A DNA stretch of 64,000 nucleotides, from NCBI GenBank assembly GCA_947179485.1, contig OX359247.1, forward strand, positions 53,045,131 through 53,109,130. The letters run 5' to 3'. A model generated the notes under the pieces. The model did not search any database and was not told the DNA's origin. It saw only the letters and a program-made list of their open reading frames with translations. Each line of letters opens with the position of its first letter. The first letter of the stretch is position 1. Positions 38,501-51,816 of the stretch are shown here, in pieces. The translations under genes and the position numbers were made by a program. This stretch comes from Allacma fusca. Its lineage: Eukaryota; Arthropoda; Collembola; Symphypleona; Sminthuridae.

Positions 38501-40982
38501 GAGCTTTCTTCTCTCTAATTAGTATGGAACATCATTTTGGTTTTATATAATTCCATTTGTGTATTCTTCTAGAAAAATTTTATCGAGGGTTGGCGTATTT
38601 AAGTGACGGTGAAGTTTCGGAAGCCTTGGTGTACTTCAAGTCCATCACGTTCAATGAAGCTGTCAAAGATTTATACTTCATGGAAAAAATTTTAGGTGTG
38701 AATGTAGCAGCAATGAAACCTTTGGTATTTTATCAGAAGGTAATCAGTTGATACTTGTAAATTAATTTTCAATCGTGTAATATATAGCATTTTCAAAAAT
38801 ACGATGAAAATAACAATCTACGAATGGAAGATCTGTGTAATTTTAAACTCTGTTAATATTATATTTACGATTCTAGATAATTAGCCTCTTTCAAGTATTT
38901 CAAGAACACAGTGCAGTACAAATTCTAGCGGAAACAGCACTTGATGCCTGTCCTAATCAGAACGATAAAGTTATGATGGCTTCGCTCGCTTTTAAAAGTG
39001 CGTTGCACATGAGGGACTATGTGGCAGCTTATAAGTACATTTTGAGAATACCTTCTATGGATGAGAACAATCCTGAGGGGGAGATCCGTGAAAAAATGGC
39101 ATCCGTTAGGACACTTCTAAGAAGTCTGTTAGAAAATTGTGAAATAGACACTTTGTTGGCACTGGACCTGCGGCACGAATTCGCTCCTGGAATCACTGCG
39201 AGGATGAGAGTCGAAGAGATTTTAGAATCTCAAGCAAATTTATCGGATCCGGTGGCTACAGATGGAGTTTACCAGATGTTGTACGCGTACCATGTCACCA
39301 GAGAAAAATATTATGAAGGGGCTACTGCCATGTATTCTAGGGCCATGAGAATTGGAGAGAAAGGTGGAGACCTGAGGGCTCTCAAAGCCCAACGAGATTC
39401 CTTGCTGGATGTTCTCACTTGCTTAAGCTGTTTGCCGGATAGAAACACACCCTTGAAAGTTCGGAGGGTCGGGGCTCACTCTGCGGTGACTGGAGGACCT
39501 GCTGTAATTAATATTTTGTCCTTATTTTTGACAATGCTAATTATTGTAATTTGTATGACTATTTTTACGTATAATTATTTTATTTAATGACAATTTTTTG
39601 GGTTTTTTTATTGGCTTCGTGAAAACTTTTGTTTTATGTAAATACTTAATCAGGGTTCTCGTTTGTTTAGATTCCTGGCAGTTACCTAACCCAAGAAGAT
39701 AAATTCACTACGTATGAAGATATTATCAAAGAACTACAGATTTGCATTGCTTTTATTACAATGTCAAATGTCGTTCCCCCACATCCTGTCCGTCCGACGG
39801 GTAATCCTTGTACATGCTACTATGTTTATATAATCGGACTGTAATTCAGTTTTGCGTGATTCTAATCTTTATTTACAATATTGTTGTAGATTTTGCCAAG
39901 AAAGCTTCAGAAGCGGTGGATAGTTTAACAAGTGAGCATAACTATGATGCTGCTCTTAAAATTGCCATGCAGTGGAAGCTGTCCTATTCACCAGTTCTCA
40001 TCCAGCTGGCTCGTGTTTGTTCCAAATTGGTATGTAATATAAATCCAACCAGTGGGGATCCTTTGGATTATATTCGGCATAATGATACGTCAGGTAATTG
40101 TAAAAATAAATACATCAAAAAATTTAAAAAGCTACTAAACATTCTGTGTAGGCTTGTACTAGTTATAGTATTTTTTATTGGATGGAGTACTTATCCGTGG
40201 TTGTGACGTTTGGAATAACACTAAATGAAACTTAATACATTTTTGGATTCAGTTCTGCCCGTCACGAATTCTAGCATCACTGAAATCGCCTTCAGGCTTT
40301 TGGAAAGCTATTTGAAAAAATTGGAGAAGCCTTTTGATTCTACACTTCATAGGGACGTCACTTTGGAAATACTGGCGAATAAGATCGCCCTTCCCAGATG
40401 GCTAATCGATTCTTACAAGGTGTACAAATTGCTTAGCATAACTACACTTAATAGCTTATTACAAGAAATAGATTTTATTGTTCTAATTTGGTATTAATTC
40501 AGAAAATCAATGTTGCTCAACTAATCCATTGTTACCTGCGGTATGGCGACTGGGAAGAAGCTACAGATTTGGCAGTTCGTGTAATCGATGCTGCGCTGGG
40601 ACGCGTTCCTGCCTCCGAGTTCGACCCATCCATCCATAAGGTCGATACCTTTGAACCTATCCCGGTTATACCATATACTGTGATTGACATGTTGTGTCAT
40701 CAGATGGAACTAAGATTTGAAATGGATAATGATCCTGAAAAGGAGAAAGTAAGATTTCAACTTCAATGTACCCTACATAAATAATCGCTGTTAAAAGATC
40801 ACTGTTTTGATGAACATATCCACATCAAATGGAAGTGGTTTTGTTTAGCCTTCTATTTCAACACGTTTCTTTTTTATTTTCAGCTACTGAAAATCTTGAA
40901 TACACACATCGACGACTACTGCATTCGTGTTATTGAAACCAGGCAAGAGCGTGCTGCTTACATGCAAGATTTTGTCAATTGA
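32525..40982 (+). CDS. Nup160: Nuclear pore complex protein Nup160 (23 exons)
   Basis: Nup160 is a scaffold subunit of the Y-shaped (Nup107-160) complex of the nuclear pore. Proposed join: 32525-32612, 32731-32839, 33866-33932, 34519-34656, 34755-34854, 34933-35125, 35205-35419, 35535-35701, 35782-36093, 36140-36337, 36436-36598, 36652-36869, 37347-37576, 37691-37882, 37988-38191, 38346-38473, 38573-38739, 38877-39503, 39671-39800, 39890-40093, 40253-40419, 40503-40748, 40884-40982. All phases agree and the total is 1453 residues, close to the family's roughly 1400-1440. The N-terminal half (exons 1-11) carries beta-propeller segments such as VRITFQDSPIVGP, ILVATV-like LIMLVATVTTVNR and RLWNCTNFTTF; PLGIFF and SYLRPTDFLETL in exon 11 match the region after the propeller. 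The rest is alpha-solenoid, for example YVAAYKYILRIP and AMYSRAMRIGEKGGDLRALK. Start: the ATG at 32525 opens a typical short first exon. Weak point: the exon 9/10 donor. A possible AATAAA is at 41422-41427. Confidence 0.93.
36094..36139 (+). other. Irregular short intron 9 of Nup160
   Basis: Exons 9 and 10 are in different frames, so something must be removed. The acceptor AAATTTGCAG at 36139 is clear, but the only nearby donor in the right phase is CAA|GTTCAA at 36094, giving an intron of only 46 bases. A better-looking GTATTA at 36107 breaks the frame. The alternatives at 36076 and 36085 also begin GTT. Confidence 0.45.
36652..36678 (+). other. Alternative acceptor segment of Nup160 exon 12
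   Basis: Two AG acceptors, at 36651 and 36678, are 27 bases apart, and both keep the frame. Use of the second would drop nine residues (about GNQTKCTFT). Which is used cannot be told from the sequence. Confidence 0.45.
36947..36967. repeat. AT dinucleotide repeat
   Basis: An uninterrupted AT run in Nup160 intron 12. Confidence 0.9.
37085..37258. mobile_element. MITE-like element with pogo-type ends in Nup160 intron 12
   Basis: Terminal inverted repeats of 22 bp with 20 matches: CAGTAAAAGTCCGTAATAAG... at 37085-37106 and its inverse at 37237-37258. The whole is 174 bp, with no coding capacity. Ends beginning CAGT and followed by a CCGTTATTA word recall pogo/Tigger elements (family knowledge). 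A clean TA target duplication is not seen, so the insertion may be old. Confidence 0.6.
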
Positions 40983-43124
40983 GTAGATAATATAAGAATA
41001 GTTTCGTAAAACATTTGTATCTAATATTTTTGGAAATTATTATTTCCCAGCCATTTTTTCACTTCCAAGTAAACTTTGGAATTATTATTTGGAGTTAAAA
41101 TAGATTATTTTGTACGTCAAGTAACTTTCCTTTTTATGCACAATATCTGTGTACCGCCCAAATAATTTTTGGTAAAGCCATTGTTCTGTGCATATAACGT
41201 AATTTTAATAGATGCGATTATTTTACTTGCAAAGGTTTTGATCATTGACAGTTAAGTATGGCTGATTACTGTAAAAATCTGTTCAGTTTACAACATCCTT
41301 TCATTTTGGTTACTGAAATTTCGTTTGTGGAGTATGCATTTTGAAAATTGGTATTCATGGTCAGAATCATTTGGTGACGTCAATTAGTTTACTGTTCAAC
41401 AGTGAGGAAATGTCTAGGCAAAATAAAGTAAACTAAACACATTATTTATGCGCTAAGTTTGACATTAATTTTCCAATTTTGTCTTACTATTTCGTAAAAT
41501 TAAAACTCGTTAATATTTTGGAGTGCCATAATAATGTTCCAATGAATACTAAACTTTCTCAAATAGTGTTGTTAAATGAAAACTAACTTAAAATATTGCT
41601 TTTGCGCTTCTAGTCCAACTTTTATTAGTTATAAACATGTTCCAAAACTACTTTTTACAGTGGTAACGTGCAGCTTCGGACTACCAAAAGAAATGTTAGA
41701 AAAAACACGATTTGTATCATTTTAGGAACTAATAGAATAGCTCACAATCATTTGTATGATTAAAAATTAATTTATACAAGCTTAATTTCACTGTAAATAA
41801 TTATCAGTATTATACTGTGTCTGTAGGCAATTATGGTTGAGGTATCTGTGAACAGGCTTTTGTGAAACTGATAGTACTAAAGTATCAGGTCATTTTGGGC
41901 ATTTTCAAATCTATTCATAACTAGCCAGTAGCCATATTCGGCAGACTTTTCCTGCACAAGACATTTTTCGTTAACTTAACAAGCATGAATCTTTATGTAG
42001 TCTGGAGTTGTGCCGACGTTAGGTTAATAACAAAATGTCTCGGTTCATTTATTATATTTTGTTTCACGGGTATTAGGAACCACTTCATCCACAGTTGCTC
42101 TGATGCATGGTCTTTACACTAGTGGTTATTTAAATAGGGTGAAACAAAATATTTTTGTAACTCAGGTAAGTAGGCATACTAGAAAATTTTCGATTTCCCC
42201 ATTTTGAGGAGAATTTTATTGTGAGTAATTAAAAAATACGAACATATAGACCCAGGGTAAGGTGTAAAGTCGCGGCGGTCATATAGATGAAGCAGTCGAG
42301 ATTTTTCCACAAATGTTTTTTTCCAATTTTTCATTTCCGAAATACAATTCATTAAAAATAAATACTGATGTAAGTTTGTAGTGAATTTTGCGGAGTTCTA
42401 AATTTACTAAAAAAATCAACTGATAGCAAACTGCACGTGAAATGATGCTGGGAGAATTCTTTTCCATACCAGGCTTTCATGTCTGCTATTCCAATCCAAC
42501 ACATGGCAGAAACATAACAGCTAGCTAACCGATCATGTTTCGGTTTTCCGGAAAAATATCCCACAATACTTCGTACATTTGACCGCCATAAACTTATAAT
42601 TTTTGAATTAATTTTTCTTTTTCCGCAAAACAAAATCTCTTGACAATGGAAAATGTTCAATCTAGTTCCTGAAGTAAAATTTCAACTAATTATTTTTTTG
42701 TGATAACCAAATATTATAAAAATTCCTGTCGCGAATCCCGAAAATTTTGAAAACAATGCAAATGGGCATTTTTCCGCATTTTAGCGACATTTCAAACCGG
42801 ACTGGAAAATAAAGCAGGGAAACATTTTTACAACCCTATGAGTGAAATAAATTATTTCTCTCTCGCTCTCTACAGCACACTAAGAATCGGAATTGCTACT
42901 ATAATTACTTTAAAGCTGCTCTCACAGAGGAAGTGATGCCTGAGTACTCCAACACATTAGTCACAGGTCGCAGCCGTTGTCGGACATTAAACACATACAC
43001 AGTGGCAACTAATTTATCAATAATTATTTTTCAGAATTTAGTACTCACAAGAATCAACGCAAAAATCGAACGCTAACGTGAAAGTCTCGGGCACTCTCAC
43101 TACTTTCCCCAGCCTTTATGTATT
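40983..43124. other. Non-coding gap between convergent Nup160 and apyrase genes
   Basis: About 2.1 kb of AT-rich sequence holding the 3' untranslated regions of two convergent genes. AATAAA at 41422-41427 could serve Nup160. TTTATT at 42215-42220 (AATAAA on the minus strand) could serve the apyrase. Minus-strand open frames near 42279-42660 show no recognisable domain. Confidence 0.5.
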
Positions 43125-45092
43125 TTACAAGAATTCCAACCCTTCGTACTTATTATCTTCAATTTTAGTTTCTGGGAACAGAGTGTTACCCTCCATGTCA
43201 AAGGCTAATATAAAAGTTGCTTGCTCATCTCCAATTTCCTCTGCTTTGAGAGCAACAATGTAATGATTTTCATTTCCAGCCAGCGGAAGCCACTTGAACG
43301 AGGAAACTCCATGACTTGGCATCAGCTCACCAGCTAAACCATGAAGCTAATAAGTAACGATAAAAATCAATTAACATTAAAATAACAGAACAAACGGAAA
43401 CCTAATTATAAATAGCCTAGTTAATACCCATGGATATTAAATCACATGGAAAGTCTCAAGGGAATTTCTTATTAAAATATTACCATAATATCGCTGAAAT
43501 CTTCGTTAGCAATAATTATCTTGTTAGAAGCCTTGTAGTAATCTTTCGTATAGATGAATCCTTCTGAACTTATCTTCCGTGGAATAAATACCCATTTTTT
43601 ATGGATATTGCACCATCCGGCAGCTTCATGGACGATATATCCTTTTTTTTAAAATCGGAAGTTTGTTTATATGAAGAATTAATTAATTAACCTGGAAATT
43701 TTCATGAAATGAAGAGTGACTCACCAGGGGGAGTAACTCCAGCTGCTTCAGCCATTTTCCTATAGCTATCCCGCCAGTCATGATGTGTCACCACACCAGA
43801 GGGCGTGATTTCTTTGACATAAGACAAGTCATGAGCTGTACCGTGGCTCCCAATCCACAAGTTCCCATCTTTCTCAGTGGCCCATTCACACTTGAATGCT
43901 TTAGAAATGCAATCAATTTATTTGAGCACAAAGGTGATACACACGAATATATCTAATCACATATGTATGTAGATGCGTATAAAGAAATCCACAAATACAC
44001 TTCTATTTGTATGAAATATACAAAGTACTGTTAATAGGATACCTCTAGAGGAATTCCCATCTCCACCGGCAAGAATCACCCAAGGCACAGCTTTCCAACG
44101 AATTTTATCATCTTCAGGGAAGGATGGAAGAAGTCTGAAAACAATCCCACTCCGATCATCGCAGGCCATCAGTTCCTTACGATAGACAATTAGCTCTGAC
44201 AATTCCATACCACGACCAGCCACATTTAGCCTACTCTTCAGCACCTCTGGCTTCCCTTCCTCCCACTGTATTGTTATCTTCAAAATAAAACAATTCCCAA
44301 ATAGGATCATGATACATACAATGACTTGGGCGTTCAGTTATTCTGCACGTAAATCTGCTTCACGGAACTGTTTCAAGTGTATTATTAAAATGTGCAGAAT
44401 GTAATTTATTTTTTCAAAAGTGAAAGCTGTAGAGATACAAGTGAAGAAGTAAACTCTAAAAAACTAAAAGAACTCCTTGAGCAATATTGAACACAGAAAA
44501 TGCTAAGGGTCATTTTAACTGAGCCCCTTCACTTTTTTTAAACAAATTAATCTTGCATTAAATTTCAAGAACATATTTCAGACTTCTTGTACAGTTCAAT
44601 TTGCATAGCATATTTCCCTTACGTTAGCATCCTTAACACCGTGCTCCTTGTAATTGAGGTACAAATTCCCAGTGAGGAAATATGAAACCCACTCATCTTG
44701 CCCCAGGATATTTTTAGTTTTGGAATGTTGATCCAGATCAGAAATTATACCCAGTTGATATTTGAATCCCTCCTCTGTCGCCACAGGCTGTCTGTCAATA
44801 GCTCCTGTCTCCTTATCGATGGACCTCTCCACACGTCGGACTTGTCTTGTTTTCAATAAGGACACTTTAAGACAAATAAATTGATTGATTATAGTCAAAT
44901 TTATTTAACACTTTCCTCTCTGAAATTTTGTTCAGTCAATCCGTATGTCATGGAAAGAGAGTCCTTGGGATGGAATACTAATCGCTATCCTAAAAATAAT
45001 AATTTATTAAACAAAATATTTTATTTACCTCCTTGGAAGGTTGAGCATAGTCCAAAGGCAATTAATCCTACAGTGATGAGGAGCTTCACCAT
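43125..45092 (-). CDS. CANT1: Calcium-activated nucleotidase / apyrase, CANT1 family (six exons)
   Basis: The family hydrolyses nucleoside di- and triphosphates (UDP, GDP, ADP and others) with Ca2+, in the secretory pathway or outside the cell. Exons in coding order: 45092-45029, 44864-44623, 44277-44043, 43898-43725, 43641-43484, 43346-43125; phases agree, 364 residues against about 400 in vertebrate CANT1. Residues 1-17 (MVKLLITVGLIAFGLCS) look like a signal peptide. Family motifs follow in order: GIISDLD at 60-66, GRGMELSELIVY from 123, DDRSGIVFRL from 142, AVPWVILAGGDGN, EWATEKDGNLWIGSHG, HEAAGW, MPSHGVSSFKWLP, IVALKAEE and ETKIEDNKYEGLEF near the C-terminus. All exon edges are GT-AG. The N-terminal segment lacks the longer cytoplasmic tail of vertebrate type II forms, which favours secretion (inference). 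It is convergent with Nup160. Least certain is the joining of exon 1 to exon 2; between them no other exon keeps the frame. Confidence 0.9.
45029..45092 (-). other. Signal-peptide exon of the apyrase
   Basis: First coding exon, 64 bases, phase 1 at its GTAAAT donor. It encodes a Lys-3 basic start and a hydrophobic core LLITVGLIAFGL followed by CS, the classical shape of a cleavable signal peptide. Confidence 0.75.
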
Positions 45093-46448
45093 AGTGCCCT
45101 GTGTCTTCACGACTGTGTATCCAATCGAATTGGCCAAGCTGTACGCACAAGGTGTAAAATATCTACTAAAACTTATTTCCTAATAAAAATCTCCACTACA
45201 GACATATCCTGTAATGATTGATTTCTAGGCATATAGTGTGCACCCAACATGCAAATGCGTGTGCTTAAGAATCTGCAAATGAAAAAACATCCTGCAGGGC
45301 AATACTTCTTTGTTATTGCTCCTCTCGAAAGTATTTTAACCACATGTGTGTATTTCTACTCATATACATACTACTTACCTACCCTGCATGTAAAAAAAAA
45401 CGAATTAAACTATTGCATGCTAGCAAGCTCCATTGTATGGTCTTTCCTCAACTCCCCGATGGCCTTCTACATTGAATTGCGAGGAATTAAAAATAAATAA
45501 CCTGTATTCGTTCCAGGAATCTACCTTCTATACGGGTTGAGTCTAAAATTGAAATTAGATTTGAAAAAAGCTCTTTCGATGCTTAATATGTTATACCTTC
45601 CCGAAAGGATTGGAACATTGGAAGGAACTACTTTGCAAAGGTACTGGGTAGCAATTTGAGACATGAATTTATTATTATTGATAGACATTTTAGTACTACG
45701 TGAATTCTTTCTGCGTAAATCATTAATGTTAATTATTACTGGTGATGTTGGTGATGCAAAAGCGTACAAAGGTTCCTTTGAGCTTTATTTACTTAATTTA
45801 TTAGCTCTTTATATACATAGTATGTACAAGCGTGCGTACATAAGAAAGCACTTTTGATACAATAATAATCATTGGATTTGCAAACCTGTGTTACAGGATC
45901 GACTTCCAAATGAACTACGGAGTTGTTGACAGTTCAAAGGAATACAGAATTATTATATTTCTTCAGTGTCTTCATGAGTGAGTGTATGTACCTTTGTACT
46001 TATACATAATTACTTTCAGGTATGTACACAGGAACAAGTTACATAGACACAGAGACAACAGAGTCTTCAACATGTGAATCATGAGATTGAAAAAGGGAAA
46101 AGTGAGGAGGGTTGTCACTGGCCTAATTGCAGTGACTTTTCAAGTACTACAATAATTATTATTACAAGCATAAAAATAGCATTAGCATAAGTGCTCCGCC
46201 ACACACTGTTGGATTCTTAAAACCTATGAAAAGCGCTAGGGTTTGGTTTGTATTTTCTACACACCGGTACTAAAGTCTAACAGATATATGTACATATTCA
46301 AGATTAATTAACAGATTTGCGCTGGAGAAGATATAGAAAGTCAAAATACACACAGAACATAAAGGAGGTAAACACAAAAGTGCTAATATCATTAGGACTT
46401 ATAGTTTCGACAGCCTTATTTAAGTACAAACATAAGCGTGGGCATTTT

Positions 46449-47260
46449 TAGGGGAGAAGTGAAACGAAGTTCCCTATCGTGATGGTCATTGTCGTTTGTC
46501 TGTTTGTCTGTTTTGGAGAAAGAATCTGCGTAGGTCTGGTCCTCCCTGAGCCGGTTCTAACTATACTGGGATGACCTGGAAGAGGTCATTTGAATCTTAA
46601 ATTACTGACGGCGGTGATTGCAGCAAAATTTGTTCCAGCCAAATCCGTAAATTATTGCTTCATAATTACAAATGTTACATTGGCGTATCTAAATAAACTC
46701 AATTCATTTTGAATCTGTTTAAGAGTATCTTCACTTCTGTTTCCAGAAGTTAGCCGGCACATATGTACATGAAGTAATTTTTGCCGTGTCGAGCTGTCAA
46801 TTCTCTGAGTTTTTAATGGAATTTTTATTTTGGAATTTCTTGTACATGTACGATAGACATCCGGCCTCGGGGGTTTAGACAGCCTTGGAAACTTGATGAT
46901 TCAATCTACCCACATAGTAAAAGACTTTGGCTTTTATGCACCTATTGTACATATAGTAGGTGTGAGATTGATGTCATTCAGATGCTTATCTTATTATGTT
47001 TACTATTCTTGTTATGGTGCGTGCTTCCGTCACATTTTTCCGACTTAAATTGGAGGCATCCTTTTTACGTTACGGGTAGAAGATAGGAACAAGATTCCAG
47101 GCTATGACTTTGGACAGGTTTTTAGGCTAAGGATTGGGCTAGTTTATAGTTATGAATAGGGGCAGGTTTTTTGAGGGGTGAAAGCGAAGCTTCAAGTCCC
47201 TATTGTGGATGTCATGGTGTCTGGTCCTTGGATTGTCTGCTTGTCTGTGAAGAGAGCAAC
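46449..47260. repeat. Imperfect direct repeat pair
   Basis: Segments near 46449-46515 and 47174-47256 share the order GGGG..GAAG/GAAAGCGAAG..TTC..CCCTAT..GT, then GTCAT/GGTC, then TGTCTGTTTGTCTG or TTGTCTGCTTGTCTG. A third related word, AAAGCGAAGCGC, is at 47587. The similarity to GGCGAAGCGCC inside the putative Helitron left end suggests Helitron-derived fragments, but this is only suggestive. Confidence 0.4.
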
Positions 47261-50200
47261 TGCCACTATAATGACGTAATGCAATTCAAATATTTTAATG
47301 TAAAAAAATGATGAGTAAGAATTATTTTTGGAGGTAATTGGGTCATCCGCTTGACCTAACCAAATTAGCTAAGGCCACATATAAACACATGCAAATACAT
47401 AATGCACAGAAGCTGGAAAGTACAGCAAGAGCCACCTGTCGTCTAACTTTTAATGAAAATGAAATTTTCTTCAGCAAATGTTACCATCAGCAGCCACGAG
47501 ATGTCTCAGTTACTAAGACAAGTTAAATTTAAAGCCAAGTGCAAGAACAGCTCAAGACATTCATACAGTATCCAATTGCATAATTAAAGCGAAGCGCTTT
47601 TGTAAAATTGCTCGTTTTTGATTTTTTTTTAAATTATGTTCTAAGTTCTTCAATTTTTGTTCAATTCTTTGAAAATTTTGTACAATTTTTATTTTATTGA
47701 AAGTCATTCACTCCTTCTATGGGCTGGGGCTAGGTGTCAGAGATTTATGACTACCTGTATGTGTCTACAGATGATTGTAGAAATATATATTGGTGTTCGT
47801 AACTACTCATATCTCCGAACAGAAACAATAATATGATGGAAACCCCTATGTTATTTTCTGTTAATTTAAGTAAATACTGAAATTAAATATAATAATTTTT
47901 AATTGTAACCGAGGGAATATTTACTACAGCTCAGTACTAGTATTAGTGCTAATAACACAACCATTTTTAATGGACACCAGATTTTTACTCTACTACTTAC
48001 AATTAGCTCAGTCAGTACAGGTTCTTTGCCAAGGATCTTCAGCCTAGTTCAAGATTCACGTCAGTTTCGTGTTGGAGAGAAAATTATACTAACGTAGGAA
48101 TTACCTCGTAGTGTAGTGACGAGAGAGTTAGAGTATAAAAAATGAAGGGGAAATTTAATAACTCAAGTACACCTTAATATTTTAATAGCTTTGAGTAACT
48201 AGACTTTTAGAATCACTACATTACAACACTTTTTCTCCTGCCTGTAGCCCATACAAGGAATAGTCCCAAGAAGCGTTTCTCATTTTCTTGTGCATTGTAA
48301 TATACACTTCTGACGCAATTGTTTTGACAATGTTGACCGTGGGTTGGATCAGGATGATGAAATAAAGTGCACTTCCCGTTTCTTACAAAAAAATCAGTTT
48401 TCCCGTCAAGCCCTTAAATTTCCAACTGAAGGATTTTCAGCGAAATATTTTTTAAAACTAATGTTTTGGACGTCCTACCCGGCGTCAAAATTATTTTCGA
48501 AATTTGTTTGTTGCAGAATTTTATAATTTCAAGTACGATTTTGATGTCTAATATATGTTTGTAGTATTCCCGTTTATTTAGCCAATTTCTTGTAAGAAAA
48601 TTCAGAATTTGTAACGAATCTAAGCAAAGGTTTTTCAAATTCTAGAAAAGGAGCGATTTGAATGGCATCAGCTTATTACTGTAGTTATGAGTGCTTCTAT
48701 ATGTAATTATATGTACTTAAATACGGTGCTAAGTCCAATAGAGACATGCGTTGATTGACATTGAATATACATTTCGTACCTTACGCATTTATTTACTTAT
48801 TTATAATTTAGAGGTTTTTAAATGATAGTGTATGCCTTCTGTTGCGGATGCGTTTTCTTATCATACTCCTTTAACTGCTAATGTGTTTTGCTACTGTAAT
48901 CCTTGAGACTTGAGATCATTTTGTCTTTAGTATGCCCCTCGAGGTTAATGCCTTTTGCTCCCTCAACATTTTCCTATGATATCTAGCATTATACTCCAAC
49001 ACTGCTCATCCGTGTAAAAATGAGAAACTCTCTTTAACTTTTGAGTCATGCCATGCTCCCAATTGTGAGGTTATGTTAACTCAAACTCCAAATTACTGCT
49101 ATCCTCAAATTGTACAACGTCTGTCAGGGGATGAATCGAGCGAGATAATACTTTTGAAATTGAGACCTGATGATTATCATTAAATTTACATGAATAAACC
49201 TGAGCTGGAGATATTTCCTCTGCTATATGTAAGTACACTCATCCCTGATCATACACAAACATATATTTATGTATGTACTCATCACACAATGTATGACCAT
49301 ATGTGCATCCCAAGTTCATTATTACTATTATTATTAAAACGGAGCAGAAAGCTTGTTTTAAAAATTTTATTACAAACAACACAACATAACATGCTTTTGA
49401 AGGTGTACAATTTTCATTAAAATTATCATCACCGTCATTATGTATGTAAAGTTTTGAAACACGTCACCCATCTAGGTTAAATCTTTTACCAACACACAAA
49501 ATAAAATAACCTTAAAATAAACAGGTAATAAAATTTTCCGGCTCCTCTCCCTTCGCATGTGAACAAGTCATGTATGTAATATATGTAACTTCCCCACTTG
49601 CATATTTTTTTTATGATAGCTTTTCAGATGGTCAATAAGTATCATAAATGAGTTACATTAGGCATAAGTACACATGTACTAAAACACAATGATAATAATA
49701 GTTATAATAGTCATAAAAAAGGAAAAAAGCACGTACACAGTACACACATCAATTGTATATAAAGCATGACGAGAGGATATTAATACAAATCAAAGAATCA
49801 AATCCGTCCGCAATCGTAATTACATTTTTGACTATTAAAGCTAAACTAAACGTGAAAATTCATATGTACTCCATTCACCATATTATTATTGTTTTTCTGA
49901 ATGAATTAGTATATGTAGATCATATATTATTTATACTCACTGCTGCCTTGCCTTCACCTGCTCGAAGCAGGACAGTTTTTGATGACGTGTATGTATAATT
50001 ATATATATATATAGATAATCTTGTAGCATAGAATTCATGTATATATATATATATTTATTTATAAGTGTATTTACTATATGTATACAATAATATTTATATC
50101 TGCAGAATATGTCGCACTTCGACTCTCACAAATCCGTCGCAATATATTTTCTTTTTTGTCACAAGTTGTTATAACATTGTTTATTTTGACGTTGTATATA

Positions 50201-50361
50201 ATCATATATATATAGTAATATATAGTTATCTATATGTAGTAATTTTCAATAGAAGAATTATCTTGCACATGATCTATTGACACACGTGATGACATTTTAT
50301 TTCGGCAATGTCCAGTTTTCTGTTGCTGTCAGATTATGTTCCTGTAATAATTATATATATA

Positions 50362-50585
50362 CAGTGCTCGGCCAATAATTTGCATTATAAGCTTGTAGAG
50401 ATGGTCTCCGGTGGATAACTCCAACGGGACTTGCACTAAAGGGCTAAAATTTTTAGAACTTATAAACAGAGGTGTTAAGACGAGATAGGTGGGGGAAAAA
50501 CATAGATTTTGTTGTTTATATCAGTATTAAAAAATTTGAAAACCAAAAAGGTGAGAATTCCGTGTGACAAAAGTTTGCATTATGC
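50362..50585 (+). repeat. Left terminal inverted repeat of the Tc1-like element
   Basis: Pairs in inverted orientation with 51817-52039. Shared blocks include GGTCTCCGGTGGATAACTCC, ACTAAAGGGCT, AAATTTTTAGAAC and GACAAAAGTTTGCATTAT. Confidence 0.9.
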
Positions 50586-50869
50586 GTAATGTATCCCAGC
50601 TCTTTCTGCACAATTCACGAAAAAAGAGCTCTGGATTAGACATTATTGTTCGTATTTACAGTATAGAGTGTCGTAAGCAAATTAGCTAAGTAATTATGAT
50701 ATGGAAAAAAGATTGAAGCCAGGATTGTACAGATTTAAATGTCCGGGGGTACATTGACGTTGCTTCAATTAAAACGCCCTCTGAATTGCTACACGTTCCG
50801 TATCCAGCTGCTGAAACAGTGTTTTTCAGGTGCACTAGGTACGAAGTAATCAAACGCTATCTCACACTG

Positions 50870-51610
50870 GCCTACCAGGGGTTACTAGCAAGAGGTTGGA
50901 CCGTCAAATAATGAAGACAGCCATAAAACATAGGAAGTGGCGAACTAACCTGAACGCTGGCAGCGTATGAAGCGACGCCAGTGTCAGTATTAGGGACCTT
51001 ACTGTAAGGCGAAGACTCAAGGAAGTTTAATACAATCGAAATAATGACCGGAAAAAATCTTTGATCACCAAAAAATATGCTGACAAAATAAGGTAGCAGG
51101 AGATGAAATTTTTCCAAATGTGAAGATAAGCATTGGGCTAAACTTCATCGGTCTCGGGGTTCCAAAATCTATAGTTTTGATACCAAAGGACAGCCAAGAG
51201 TGTGGCAAAGCCCAGGAGAATCACTACAGCCAGGGTTCTACAAGTTTACCGTAATTCGCGAAGATTATAAACTTGCTTACAACAACCTTAAATAAGTCCT
51301 CCTATAAGCATGGCTTCATCCCATACTCATTTTCAGATCTCTTGACAGTATCGGGCGGTTTCTGGCCCAATATCGTAGGGAATCTTGTTAGCGTTCATAC
51401 TACCACGAACAAGGAGATCCATCAGTCCATATTTAAGAAATATTTTAAGGACTCTTAAAACAAATTAAAATTTTTTAGGAAATTAATTTTTCACATGACG
51501 AAGGATCAGAAGCATTCATCCAAATCTATGCAACCATGGTTTTAGAAGAGCCACATATATGTCCTCCTATGAATTACTTAATCGGAAGACCTGAATCCCA
51601 TTTAAAATTT
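50870..51610 (+). pseudogene. Transposase relic of the Tc1-like element
   Basis: Fragments of a Tc1-type DDE transposase occur in order on the + strand in changing frames, interrupted by stops. They run from an RKRLDRQIMK-like DNA-binding segment near 50890, through a GQPRVWQSPGE segment near 51195, to the DLNPI segment near 51590. No intact frame remains. Confidence 0.8.
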
Positions 51611-51816
51611 TTTGGGTCGAGCTTGTTCTTACGCTCCGTGGTGGCCCCCGCCCGGCCCAGGATAATGTTGAGATACTGCTGATTCTCACAGACTAGTGGT
51701 ACACTATTCCACCCAAAAAGACGCGAAAGCAAGTGTATTCCGTCCCCCAAATTATTCAAGAGCTTATTAAGGCCCGTAATGGGTACATCCGCTATTAAAA
51801 CTAAAGGGTGACGGAA

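Noticed and set aside
44881-45020. Extra exon between apyrase exons 1 and 2
   Set aside because: Both acceptor-like sites in this interval lead to an early stop in the required phase, whereas direct joining of exon 1 to 44864 keeps the frame.
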